DNA of 64,000 nucleotides, taken from contig JALENJ010000062.1 of assembly GCA_022767445.1 (NCBI GenBank), positions 1-64,000 of the forward strand. The letters are read 5' to 3'. Position 1 is the stretch's first letter; every line of letters begins with the position of its first letter. Under the pieces are notes generated by a model, which was not told where the DNA came from, did no database searches, and was given only the letters and a program-made list of their open reading frames with translations. Below are positions 44,740-52,461 of the stretch, piece after piece. The stretch is from Erysipelotrichaceae bacterium (lineage in GTDB: Bacteria > Bacillota_I > Bacilli_A > Erysipelotrichales > Erysipelotrichaceae). The position numbers were made by a program, and so were the translations under genes.

Positions 44740-45378
44740 CTAACTTAACAACCCTTCATCATCTTCATCGTCCCAATCTTCAAACTCATCATCACGGAAT
44801 GGATCAAAAATGGATTTTTTAAGTAGGGCTTCTACTTCTGCTAAATTCTCCTTAAAGTAAGTCGCTCCACCCTCAATGTCATCCGCATAGCCATCTCTAG
44901 CATCGAGCAACGCATTATAAGCCGTTTGTAAACAATCTTCCGTTCCAATTTTAATTAATTTTTTCGCAATACTGTAGAAGAGATATGGATATTCATATGC
45001 AGCTCTATCCCCTAGTGACGATGTCATTTCAAAAGCTGTACCTAAATAGTAATCAGCAGCTTCTGCATCTTTATCTGTACCATGTCCATGTTCATACATC
45101 AAACTCAGGTAATAAAGTCCATCAATATTCATTTTCTTGGCGGCTAACTGACTGTAGGAAAAAGCCAAATCATAATTCTTCTTACAACCTCTTCCATGAA
45201 AGTAACACATTCCTAAATCTGCCATTGCTTGCGCATTCCCCATCGCAGCTGCTAGATGAAAGTATTCCATCGAATCATCATACTTTTTATCACGATGTTT
45301 AATCATCCCTTCAAGTGATATGTCTGAGTGGTTTTCAATTTCAAATGCATACTTCAATCTCTTCTTAAATTTCATATT
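44740..45378 (-). CDS. Sel1-like repeat protein
   Basis: A solenoid of TPR-like Sel1 repeats of about 36 residues. Recognisable units are AAAMGNAQAMADLGMCYFHGRG and LAAKKMNIDGLYYLSLMYEHGHGT, each ending in the GxG turn. The C-terminus is strongly acidic (DDEFEDWDDEDDEG). It probably mediates protein-protein contacts; no partner is evident. The start MKFKKRL follows AAAGGA by 11 nt; a GTG five codons upstream is an alternative. Confidence 0.8.
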   Translation of the reverse strand, partial: NMKFKKRLKYAFEIENHSDISLEGMIKHRDKKYDDSMEYFHLAAAMGNAQAMADLGMCYFHGRGCKKNYDLAFSYSQLAAKKMNIDGLYYLSLMYEHGHGTDKDAEAADYYLGTAFEMTSSLGDRAAYEYPYLFYSIAKKLIKIGTEDCLQTAYNALLDARDGYADDIEGGATYFKENLAEVEALLKKSIFDPFRDDEFEDWDDEDDEGLLS

Positions 45379-45405
45379 ATGTTTTCCTTTCACTGGATTT
45401 CTTGT

Positions 45406-45672
45406 CTACATTATACAATATGCAAGCATAAAAAAAGAAGGCAACTCGTCAGCGCAGACCAAGATGTCTTCAACTTGAACATTTAGATACTTACTCAGCG
45501 CAAAGCAATTCTCAAGTGTTGGTAAACATTCACCACGTTCCCACTTGTATACAGCTTGCACGTCGGAGAAACCAAGATAATTCGCTAAATCGATGGTCTT
45601 CACATTGCGCTCTTTACGCAAGCGGCGAATATTACTACCAGTAGCACTTAAATTAACAACAGGATAATGCAT
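45406..45672 (-). CDS. XRE-family helix-turn-helix regulator
   Basis: A short DNA-binding protein with a Cro/CI-type domain: GSNIRRLRKERNVKTIDLANYLGF as helices 1-2, SDVQAVYKWERGECLP as the recognition helix, and ENCFALSKYLNVQVEDILV closing the fold. The C-terminal 15 residues are hydrophobic. The start was set at the ATG 8 nt after GGAGGTGA; a longer frame adds 15 residues upstream. An inverted repeat (45701-45730) in its leader and the gene-free element beginning 74 bp upstream are the immediate neighbours. Confidence 0.85.
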   Translation of the reverse strand: MHYPVVNLSATGSNIRRLRKERNVKTIDLANYLGFSDVQAVYKWERGECLPTLENCFALSKYLNVQVEDILVCADELPSFFMLAYCIM

Positions 45673-45700
45673 GACAATCACCTCCAAGTTCATCACCCAA

Positions 45701-45730
45701 AAAGAGTGGTACACCAATATATCACTCTTT
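45701..45730. promoter_or_regulatory. Inverted repeat upstream of the XRE regulator (possible operator)
   Basis: AAAGAGTG (45701-45708) and CACTCTTT (45723-45730) form perfect 8-bp arms with a 14-bp spacer, about 30-60 bp upstream of the start. It could be an autoregulatory operator; this is inferred. Confidence 0.45.
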
Positions 45731-45745
45731 CAATCTATTTGTAAA

Positions 45746-45777
45746 TACCAAGATACATACAGTGAAACTACTGTAAT
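45746..45777 (+). repeat. Left inverted repeat of the gene-free element
   Basis: TACCAAG followed by TACATACAGTGAAACTACTG and TAAT. It pairs with 46324-46358 with one mismatch in the 24-nt core and a 3-nt indel. The core itself is palindromic (TACAGT-GAAACT-ACTGTA). Confidence 0.8.
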
Positions 45778-46323
45778 GGGCTTTTATTCACCCTATGTAT
45801 CATTGCAATAAATATTGTTATCCGATAGAGAGAAAAGAGGCTGTGTAAAGCTAGCTACTTCTTTACATCTCTTCCCTAGACGTATGTCACATCAGCTCTA
45901 GTGGGAGTGATTACCCACACCTTTCACCTCGCTCTTCAGCGTCCTTATTCTTCTGATCTTATGTTTAACCAAGATTAGACGTTTGTCTTTAGGCTACTTG
46001 GAGAATCTCATTCCATATCTTATACACGGATTTCCCGCTTCACGACAAAATGGATTATGGCCCTTCTTAGGTTTATACACGAAGCCATCGCATACCTCAC
46101 TAAGATTCAGGCGTATTATTCATACAACCCTCTATTATTCCACCGATATGTATTCTGGACTATATTGCACAACGATACATGCCACCTGTAACTTTCAGGA
46201 ATTGCACCCTTCATCTAATATCACTATTTCGATGCGGTCGACCTATGAACAAGTATCCTTATCCAAGGTCCCGAGCCTATCCCAGATTCCCCAGCAAGTT
46301 GAGTAGACCATCTGCACTGGGTT

Positions 46324-46358
46324 ATTACAGTAGCTTCACTGTATGTACCTGCTTGGTA
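46324..46358 (-). repeat. Right inverted repeat of the gene-free element
   Basis: ATTACAGTAGCTTCACTGTA followed by TGTACCTGCTTGGTA, the inverted copy of 45746-45777. Its outer end also forms a small hairpin TGTACC-TGCTT-GGTACA. Confidence 0.8.
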
Positions 46359-46433
46359 CAGTTATTATTCTACGTAACTTACAATATCCAAACAATGAAC
46401 TTGTAGTTCAATTTTAAAACGCATGCATAATAC

Positions 46434-46462
46434 TTGCATTTAATAGTTAGTTAGTCTAAACT
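46434..46462 (+). promoter_or_regulatory. Promoter of the 24-codon ORF
   Basis: TTGCAT (46434-46439), a 17-bp spacer and TAAACT (46457-46462). The predicted start of transcription is about 20 nt before the ATG. TTAGT-CTAA-ACTAA overlaps the -10 box as a small palindrome. Confidence 0.55.
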
Positions 46463-46488
46463 AATCATAGATACAGGAGGATGATAAC

Positions 46489-46563
46489 ATGAGAAAAACA
46501 ATCCAAAAACGTGTCCTATTCATTGAGAAGCTAGTTAAGAATCTCAACAAAAGCCTACACTAA
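46489..46563 (+). CDS. Putative 24-aa peptide
   Basis: The predicted peptide begins MRKTIQKRVLFIEKL and ends KNLNKSLH. It is strongly basic and could form an amphipathic helix. Support comes from signals rather than homology: a promoter-like TTGCAT-N17-TAAACT, a perfect AGGAGG 8 nt before the ATG, and a hairpin with GTTTT after the stop. It lies 130 bp after the gene-free element and is convergent with the HxlR gene. It might be a signalling, regulatory or membrane-active peptide, but no function can be assigned. Confidence 0.5.
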   Translation: MRKTIQKRVLFIEKLVKNLNKSLH

Positions 46564-46571
46564 TATCTTAA

Positions 46572-46605
46572 AAAACGAGAAGAAACTGAAATAATCTCTT
46601 GTTTT
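46572..46605 (+). terminator. Candidate terminator of the 24-codon ORF
   Basis: AAAACGAGA pairs with TCTC-TT-GTTTT through two short helices separated by a 2-nt bulge, followed by a T-containing tail. Weak but well placed. Confidence 0.4.
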
Positions 46606-46623
46606 CAACATGACTATATAAAC

Positions 46624-46668
46624 AAAACACCGCTATACACTGGTATGACCAAAGTATAACGGTGTTTG
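46624..46668. terminator. Terminator of the helicase-HxlR operon
   Basis: AAACACCG-C-TATAC pairs with GTATA-A-CGGTGTTT around a 17-nt loop, directly after the HxlR stop on the minus strand and followed by TTGTTTATATA. Confidence 0.75.
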
Positions 46669-46669
46669 T

Positions 46670-47068
46670 CTATTTACTCTTAGGATATAAATCCTTTTCA
46701 AACTGGAATCCCCAGTTCATGATGGAATAAAATACTGGAATGAGTCCCCTTCCCATAGTGGTTAGGGAATATTCAACATGTGGTGGTATTTCGTTGTATT
46801 GTTTGCGCGAGATGAGTCCATCATCTTCCAACTCTCGCAATGCCTTCGTCAACATTGTATTGGTGATATCTGGCAAATCTTTCTTTAACTGTCCAAAGCG
46901 TACTGTTTCATGGATACACATTTCATACATCAACTGTGATTTCCATCTTCCTTGTAACATTACCAATAATGGTGTGACTGGGCAATTACCATCTTTTGTG
47001 ATGATCCCCTTCTTTAAATTAACAAGGTAATCATCATAACTCATATATTCTCTAGGTTTGTGATTCAT
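46670..47068 (-). CDS. HxlR family winged-helix regulator
   Basis: A MarR/HxlR-type winged-helix DNA-binding protein of 132 aa. The core is CPVTPLLVMLQGRWKSQLMYEM, then RFGQLKKDLPDITNTMLTKALRELEDDGLI as recognition helix region, and a wing in YNEIPPHVEYSLTTMGRGL. HxlR proteins often respond to thiol-reactive or aldehyde stress through cysteines; this one has Cys in NCPVTP and ELCIHE-like MCIHE. AGGAGG lies before the ATG, and the start overlaps the helicase stop by 17 bp, so it is the last gene of the TerB-ATPase-helicase operon. Confidence 0.9.
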   Translation of the reverse strand: MNHKPREYMSYDDYLVNLKKGIITKDGNCPVTPLLVMLQGRWKSQLMYEMCIHETVRFGQLKKDLPDITNTMLTKALRELEDDGLISRKQYNEIPPHVEYSLTTMGRGLIPVFYSIMNWGFQFEKDLYPKSK

Positions 47069-49310
47069 TGTTGCCTCCTGTTGTTGTATTCCAAGATAGA
47101 ACTCTTCTCATCATTATTTCGATGTCTAATACACCATACGCAAATCCTTTTCTAACAAGTTCATCAGGAACATACATATCGTATTTCTCAAATACGGGAA
47201 CCTCATTTGGATATACTAGTTCCATTGGATCAATACCCTTCTGTGCCTCTTCCTTTAGCACTTGATAAAATGTCTTCTCATCTGCTTGCATGGTGAATTG
47301 AATGTAGTATGGTCTAAAAGAGGTTAATCCTCTTAAACCTAATCTTTTTGCACAACGTATCTTTAAGAAACGTTCTAATGACAAGAATGCATAGGTACCA
47401 AGCCATGGGAATAATGCCCACATATTACCGCCAAGATGAATCAGTGGCTTTTCTTGCATGTTGGCCTTACGGAACGTTTCTCTAGCATCGTGTAGACGAT
47501 AGATTGCATTGTTCATTAGGAATGGGTATACCGTATCCTCATTTAAAACTTGGTGCATTCTTTCAAGGATGCGTGTATGGATATCACCAGCCACATCACC
47601 AAAGTATGCAGGAATATTTCCCTTCACAAGTGTTACGTATAATTCTCTGCGTTTGTGGTCAACTTCATCAACAACCCAAACTCTACCAGCTATCGCAATT
47701 TTATCACCTACTGGTGGTGGTTTTACGATTGTACCTAATTGCTCAGATCCAGCATGAACAGTATATTCGATATTCTCTTGGAATACCGCAAGGAACTTGT
47801 AGTTATTGACAACTCTTTCTCCTGTAATGCCAAGAATCAAACCATTGTTTTCTGTTTGATTGATATGATCCGCCTTGATCAAATGATGCAATAGAATACG
47901 ATAATCTTCTTGGTCAATCCGTTTAAAACAATTTAGGCTCAATACACGACTTGCCAGCTCTGCTGGTGTCATTTCACCATGTGAAGCAAGTGTACTCATT
48001 GTCTGATGATATAGAAGACTGTATGGTAATCGATCTGTCTTTGGTGGTTCGACAAAACGTTCTTCGATGTACAACTGTACTAATGCAATTCCTTGAATCA
48101 AATACCAAGGAATCAAATCCGGTAACATCGCTCTGGCTTCTGAATGTTCCTCACGCATCACAAACCACATCTCAGATGGTGTACCACGTCTGCCAGTACG
48201 TCCCATTCTTTGTAAGAAACCAGATACTGTAAATGGCGCATCAATCTGGAAAGCACGCTCTAATCTACCAATATCAATACCTAATTCAAGTGTTGCAGTT
48301 GCACAGACACTCATATTTGAATCATTGTCCTTCATATCCTCTTCTGCACTTTCACGATACGAGGCAGATAGATTTCCATGATGGATTAAGAAACGATCCG
48401 GCTCATGATTCACCTCACAGTATTGCCTTAGATACTGACATACCGACTCACATTCTTCTCTCGAATTTGTAAATATCAAGCATTTTCGATTCCTGGTATG
48501 TTCAAAGATATAACCAATGCCAGGATCGGCATTCTCAGGTGCTCTATCACTCGGCATCTCAACAACCGGAAGATTCTCATTCAATGCTTTTCCATCCGAA
48601 GCTTGATGACCATTGTTATAGAAGTGTTCCATAGACAAACGCCAAACTTCCTTCGTTGCCTCAAACGATGGAATGATACAATCCCTACCGCTACCAGCGG
48701 ATAAAAATTTACCTGCTTCCTCAGGGCTACCAATAGTGGCAGATAGACCAATTCTTCTAGGATTACACTGGGCAATCTTACACAATCTTTCAATCAAACA
48801 AAATGTCTGTAAACCTCTATCTGCTCGTAGTAATGAGTGTATTTCGTCAATGACGATAAAGCGTAAATCATAGAATAAGCTTGGAATCTCCATATGCTTA
48901 TTGATGAGTAAAGATTCCAAGGATTCCGGTGTAATCTGCACAATTCCAGCAGGCTTTTTAATCAATTTACGTTTTTGTGTTTGTGAAGCTTCCCCATGCC
49001 ACTTGGTAACAGGGATACCTGCATCCTGGCAGATGACATTCAAACGTTCAAACTGATCGTTAATTAGTGCCTTCAAGGGAGCGATATACAATACACCAAC
49101 ACTGGTAGATGGATTTTCATCCAGCAGTGTCAAGATAGGAAAGAAGGCAGCTTCCGTTTTACCAGAGGCAGTGGACGCTGTTAATAACACATTCTGATCC
49201 GTATTGAAGATTGCTTCACCAGCAGCGTTTTGAATACCACGTAGTACTTGCCAACCTGATTGATAAATATAGTCTTGTATAAATGGTGCATATCTTTCAA
49301 ATACATTCAT
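47052..49310 (-). CDS. Lhr-like DEAD/DEAH-box helicase (BrxHI-like)
   Basis: This superfamily 2 helicase of the Lhr group is shorter (752 aa) than the classical 1500-aa Lhr. It has Walker A TASTASGKTEAAFFP near residue 42, motif Ia YIAPLKALINDQ, DEIH box FIVIDEIHSLL, motif III LSATIGS, motif V TLELGIDIG, and motif VI QRMGRTGRRGTP. After the helicase core come a winged-helix and Lhr-specific domain with VWVVDEVDHKRRELYV. It overlaps the ATPase gene by 4 bp. In type 2 BREX systems a related helicase is called BrxHI. Here no PglZ, PglX or BrxC is nearby. Confidence 0.9.
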   Translation of the reverse strand: MNVFERYAPFIQDYIYQSGWQVLRGIQNAAGEAIFNTDQNVLLTASTASGKTEAAFFPILTLLDENPSTSVGVLYIAPLKALINDQFERLNVICQDAGIPVTKWHGEASQTQKRKLIKKPAGIVQITPESLESLLINKHMEIPSLFYDLRFIVIDEIHSLLRADRGLQTFCLIERLCKIAQCNPRRIGLSATIGSPEEAGKFLSAGSGRDCIIPSFEATKEVWRLSMEHFYNNGHQASDGKALNENLPVVEMPSDRAPENADPGIGYIFEHTRNRKCLIFTNSREECESVCQYLRQYCEVNHEPDRFLIHHGNLSASYRESAEEDMKDNDSNMSVCATATLELGIDIGRLERAFQIDAPFTVSGFLQRMGRTGRRGTPSEMWFVMREEHSEARAMLPDLIPWYLIQGIALVQLYIEERFVEPPKTDRLPYSLLYHQTMSTLASHGEMTPAELASRVLSLNCFKRIDQEDYRILLHHLIKADHINQTENNGLILGITGERVVNNYKFLAVFQENIEYTVHAGSEQLGTIVKPPPVGDKIAIAGRVWVVDEVDHKRRELYVTLVKGNIPAYFGDVAGDIHTRILERMHQVLNEDTVYPFLMNNAIYRLHDARETFRKANMQEKPLIHLGGNMWALFPWLGTYAFLSLERFLKIRCAKRLGLRGLTSFRPYYIQFTMQADEKTFYQVLKEEAQKGIDPMELVYPNEVPVFEKYDMYVPDELVRKGFAYGVLDIEIMMRRVLSWNTTTGGNNESQT

Positions 49311-50632
49311 ATTGTAAACTCCACGAAGTTTTGATCTGCTTCATCAGAGACTGCCTCTGATTTCGTAAAAGTAAATTCAGAGGAATCAAGAATGGAACGC
49401 ATTGTTTGTGATGGATTTTGATAGATGATATCCAACAGTTCAATAAAGTCACGAATAATCTCACGAGGTGTGATATTCATATCCGCTCCAACACGTCCAT
49501 ATTCTATTTTGATAAACGAACTTAAATCATCTGTCGTTACATGTTTTTGATATCCGTATAAACTTGCATGCATATCCGTTAGTTTCTCGCACAACACCAA
49601 CATTTCCTCTGGTGTTAATGGGTCCAAGCGAATCACAGGAGCTAACATATCACGCACACCAGGTTTTGAGAATTTACCTTCAGCCAAACGAGAACGCAAC
49701 GCTTCATAACTATAGATACCACGACGCTTATCATCCAAGGCTTGTGGAGTAGCACCCATAATAATACCTAGGTACTTGGCTTTACCTTGAAGGGTATCGT
49801 TGTACATCGTTAATATCTTTTCATAGTTGTATTGACGTGTAATTGAATTTGGAATCTTAAAGATATTGACAAGTTCATCAATCATAATCAACATGCCTGC
49901 ATATCCTGCTAAGCGGAAGAATACTGCAAATAACTTCAGGTATTCATACCAATCATCATCTGTGATAATCATATTTACACCCAAGTCTTCTTTCGCTTCA
50001 CGCTTTAAATTATATTCCCCACGGAACCAACGTAAGACTTTTAACTTCAATTCCTCATCACTATCGATATACGCATGGTAATACTTCGACAATAACATCG
50101 CAAACTCATAACCATGTACCAACTCACTTAATTGTGAAGTCACCTCGAAGATCTTTTGATCGACTTGTCTTGTAAGATTTACATCACCTGGTAGTACGTT
50201 TGTCTCTTGCATAATCGACATCTGAATCGAATTGATCCACTTATCCAATACAAGGCTCAAAGCACCACCTTCAGGCTTAGTCTTAGTAGAAAGATTGCCA
50301 ATGAGTTCTCGATACGTCGCAAGCCCCTGACCTCTTGTGCCTTGTAGACGTCTTTCTGGTGATAGATCTCCATCTACAACAATAAACCCACTATCCATCA
50401 CATAGTTACGTATTGTCTGTATCAAAAAACTCTTACCAGATCCATATCTACCAACGATAAAGCGAAAGGAAGCTCCTCCCTCTTTGATAATATCGACATC
50501 ATGTAATAGTGCGTCAATCTCATTTTTTCTTCCTACGGTAATATATGGCAAACCAATTCTTGGCACAACACCACCCTTTAAAGAATTCAATACTGCTTGT
50601 GAGATTCTTTTTGGTATTTTAATTTGTTCCAT
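49307..50632 (-). CDS. BREX-type ATP-binding protein (DUF2791, BrxD-like)
   Basis: This AAA-like P-loop ATPase of 441 aa has Walker A IVGRYGSGKSFLIQT near residues 58-72, Walker B MLIMIDELVNIFK near 255, and a sensor region LGIIMGATPQALDD. The DUF2791 hallmark VVDGDLSPERRLQG lies after the P-loop. Proteins of this family are named BrxD in BREX type 2 and pair with Lhr-like helicases. GGAGG precedes the ATG by 7 nt. The gene starts 4 nt after the TerB_N gene ends and runs into the helicase gene, so the three are translationally linked. Confidence 0.88.
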   Translation of the reverse strand: MEQIKIPKRISQAVLNSLKGGVVPRIGLPYITVGRKNEIDALLHDVDIIKEGGASFRFIVGRYGSGKSFLIQTIRNYVMDSGFIVVDGDLSPERRLQGTRGQGLATYRELIGNLSTKTKPEGGALSLVLDKWINSIQMSIMQETNVLPGDVNLTRQVDQKIFEVTSQLSELVHGYEFAMLLSKYYHAYIDSDEELKLKVLRWFRGEYNLKREAKEDLGVNMIITDDDWYEYLKLFAVFFRLAGYAGMLIMIDELVNIFKIPNSITRQYNYEKILTMYNDTLQGKAKYLGIIMGATPQALDDKRRGIYSYEALRSRLAEGKFSKPGVRDMLAPVIRLDPLTPEEMLVLCEKLTDMHASLYGYQKHVTTDDLSSFIKIEYGRVGADMNITPREIIRDFIELLDIIYQNPSQTMRSILDSSEFTFTKSEAVSDEADQNFVEFTI

Positions 50633-50636
50633 GATG

Positions 50637-52445
50637 CTAACCTCCTAATTCTTCAAGTACTTCTTCTCTATAATCTTCAACCAATCTCAATTGATCATCA
50701 TCCATCTCTAGCACATTATCTCCAATTGTATCAAACAGCGCTTCGTTGATGGTATCCATCACAATGGATGCCATCAAATGATGATCACGTAATAATTGTG
50801 TAATATCTTTATTCTCTACAACATGCATTAATATCTGTGTATGTATTTCATCCAAGCCATCGATTTGATGTGCTGTATTTGTTTCAGGTTCAACCTCATC
50901 AATATCCTGTAGTCTCTCCTCATCCGTCAATAGATTATCTCTGGTAATCGAGGCATCGATTCGAATCTTCTCAAGATTCGATAAATCAATCTCTACCTTT
51001 GGACTGAGTGCTTGCATGTCTTCTTCTTTTTGAGTTTGTATGATATCTGAGATGGCATCGATAACCCAAGCATCTTCAGGTTTATTCTTTAGATCACGAC
51101 CTGCATTCATATATTTACGCAATAACATCTCAGTGCCATGCACAAAACCCCTAAACAATCTCTTATTTCCAGCACTTGGATAATATTTTTCGATATACCA
51201 GGTACCATTACTGAGCTGATAACTTCTTGTTTCATTTATTTGATATGTAGTATCTTCAATCACAAATTGATCATAATATACAACATACCGCAAAGGATTC
51301 CATACTGTCTTTTCCAGTTTACCAAAGCACTTTTCAAATGCATTCTCTTTCTGTAGTAATACATTCCATGCCTTTGCATAAAGATATTCCGCTTTTTTTT
51401 GATCTTTTTTAAAGACTGGTGATTCAAATAATTTGTTTTGGGTCAATGCATCAATTGCCATACATACTTTGGTATCAGAGTATTTCTGTGCATCCTTTAA
51501 AATACCAATCATATCATCTTCTTCCAATGCTTTCTTTGTATCAATTGGAAGATTAATACCATCCAATGGCAATTGATGCATCATACAATATTCAAACATG
51601 CATTGATGAATACTATCTAATAGATATGGAGTACCACTTGCATAGGGTTGATACATTTCAATAAACTCTTTTAACTTCTCTACTGCATCCAATGCTGAAG
51701 TAGATCCAATTCCAGAAAATAACTCACTCATATACATGTACACAAAATTCTCTGGAGCCGCATAATACACATGTTTACGTATACTTGTACGCCAAGTAAA
51801 ATAACATCTTAGCTGTTCGAAGGAGAAATCATGGTATGTAGGATATGTTGAAGAATACTTGATTTCTCCTTCAGCTTTATAGTCATCCTCAAATTCCTCC
51901 ATAAACTTACCTTGGCGATAAAAATTCAATGTACGAGTTCGATTGGCTGTAATCTCATAATGGAATAACTTCTTCATATCTTTGATACGTTGTGGCGTAT
52001 CAACAATCGATTTGTTGCGAGAAACAACATCACCCTTAAATGATAATGGTGTATCTGCATAGGTTTTATTCACAACTCTTCCATGATAAATCTTTTCTTG
52101 TTTTAAATCATCTGTGAGTGCTCTGGCTTTTTCAAATAATTCAAATACAATCTTTGGATTTGTGTTTTCATGAAAGCGAATATTTACCCAATCATGTCCA
52201 TGCATGCGTATGGGAGGATTGATATAGCTTTCATGATAGTTCAATAGTGTATCTCTACCACTTCGTATATCGCAACACTCAATCTCTTCGCCACTATCCG
52301 TATCCCATTGGCGCATAAAAAGTGCGATCCATTTTAAACTTGATGGATTACACAATACGGAAAAGTTTGGAAATTTCTCCCATTTGAATTCCTCGATGAT
52401 TTGATATTTTTCATTTGCGTATTTCGCTAAATCATTTAATTCCAA
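50637..52445 (-). CDS. TerB_N/TerB_C domain protein with YjbR-like N-terminal domain
   Basis: A 602-aa multidomain protein. Residues 1-110 (KFPNFSVLCNPSSLKWIALF ... PIRMHGHDWVNIRF) resemble the MmcQ/YjbR fold. The TerB_N region follows at about 135-330 (YADTPLSFKGDVVSRNKSI, LNFYRQGKFMEEFEDDY, PTYHDFSFEQLRCYFTWR). The C-terminal 60 residues (HLMASIVMDTINEALFDTIG, RLVEDYREEV) match TerB_C. TerB proteins are linked to stress and phage-related systems and may bind metal or nucleic-acid complexes. The start is TTG, 5 nt after AGGA; no in-frame ATG fits. It is 16 nt after the UvrA2-like stop and 4 nt before the ATPase gene. Confidence 0.85.
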   Translation of the reverse strand: MELNDLAKYANEKYQIIEEFKWEKFPNFSVLCNPSSLKWIALFMRQWDTDSGEEIECCDIRSGRDTLLNYHESYINPPIRMHGHDWVNIRFHENTNPKIVFELFEKARALTDDLKQEKIYHGRVVNKTYADTPLSFKGDVVSRNKSIVDTPQRIKDMKKLFHYEITANRTRTLNFYRQGKFMEEFEDDYKAEGEIKYSSTYPTYHDFSFEQLRCYFTWRTSIRKHVYYAAPENFVYMYMSELFSGIGSTSALDAVEKLKEFIEMYQPYASGTPYLLDSIHQCMFEYCMMHQLPLDGINLPIDTKKALEEDDMIGILKDAQKYSDTKVCMAIDALTQNKLFESPVFKKDQKKAEYLYAKAWNVLLQKENAFEKCFGKLEKTVWNPLRYVVYYDQFVIEDTTYQINETRSYQLSNGTWYIEKYYPSAGNKRLFRGFVHGTEMLLRKYMNAGRDLKNKPEDAWVIDAISDIIQTQKEEDMQALSPKVEIDLSNLEKIRIDASITRDNLLTDEERLQDIDEVEPETNTAHQIDGLDEIHTQILMHVVENKDITQLLRDHHLMASIVMDTINEALFDTIGDNVLEMDDDQLRLVEDYREEVLEELGG

Positions 52446-52461
52446 ACTTTTCCTACACTTT

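Larger units (their letters stand above)
45746..46358. mobile_element. Gene-free element bounded by long inverted repeats (MITE-like or structured RNA)
   Basis: This 613-bp stretch contains no credible gene. Its ends are imperfect inverted repeats of 32-35 bp. Inside are successive short hairpins: GTAAAG/CTTTAC (45845-45866), GTGGG/CCCAC (45901-45918), CGCT/AGCG (45930-45941), ATCTT/AAGAT (45956-45975), AGAC/GTCT (45977-45988) and CCTG/CAGG (46185-46199). It looks richer in GC than the flanks. A non-autonomous transposon is one reading; a large non-coding RNA closed by the terminal repeat as a long stem is the other. The open frames inside lack ribosome binding sites and family similarity. 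I found no target-site duplication. Confidence 0.6.

Noticed and set aside
45983-46306. 107-codon plus-strand ORF within the gene-free element
   Set aside because: No ribosome binding site, unusual composition and no family similarity; it overlaps hairpins and another competing frame.
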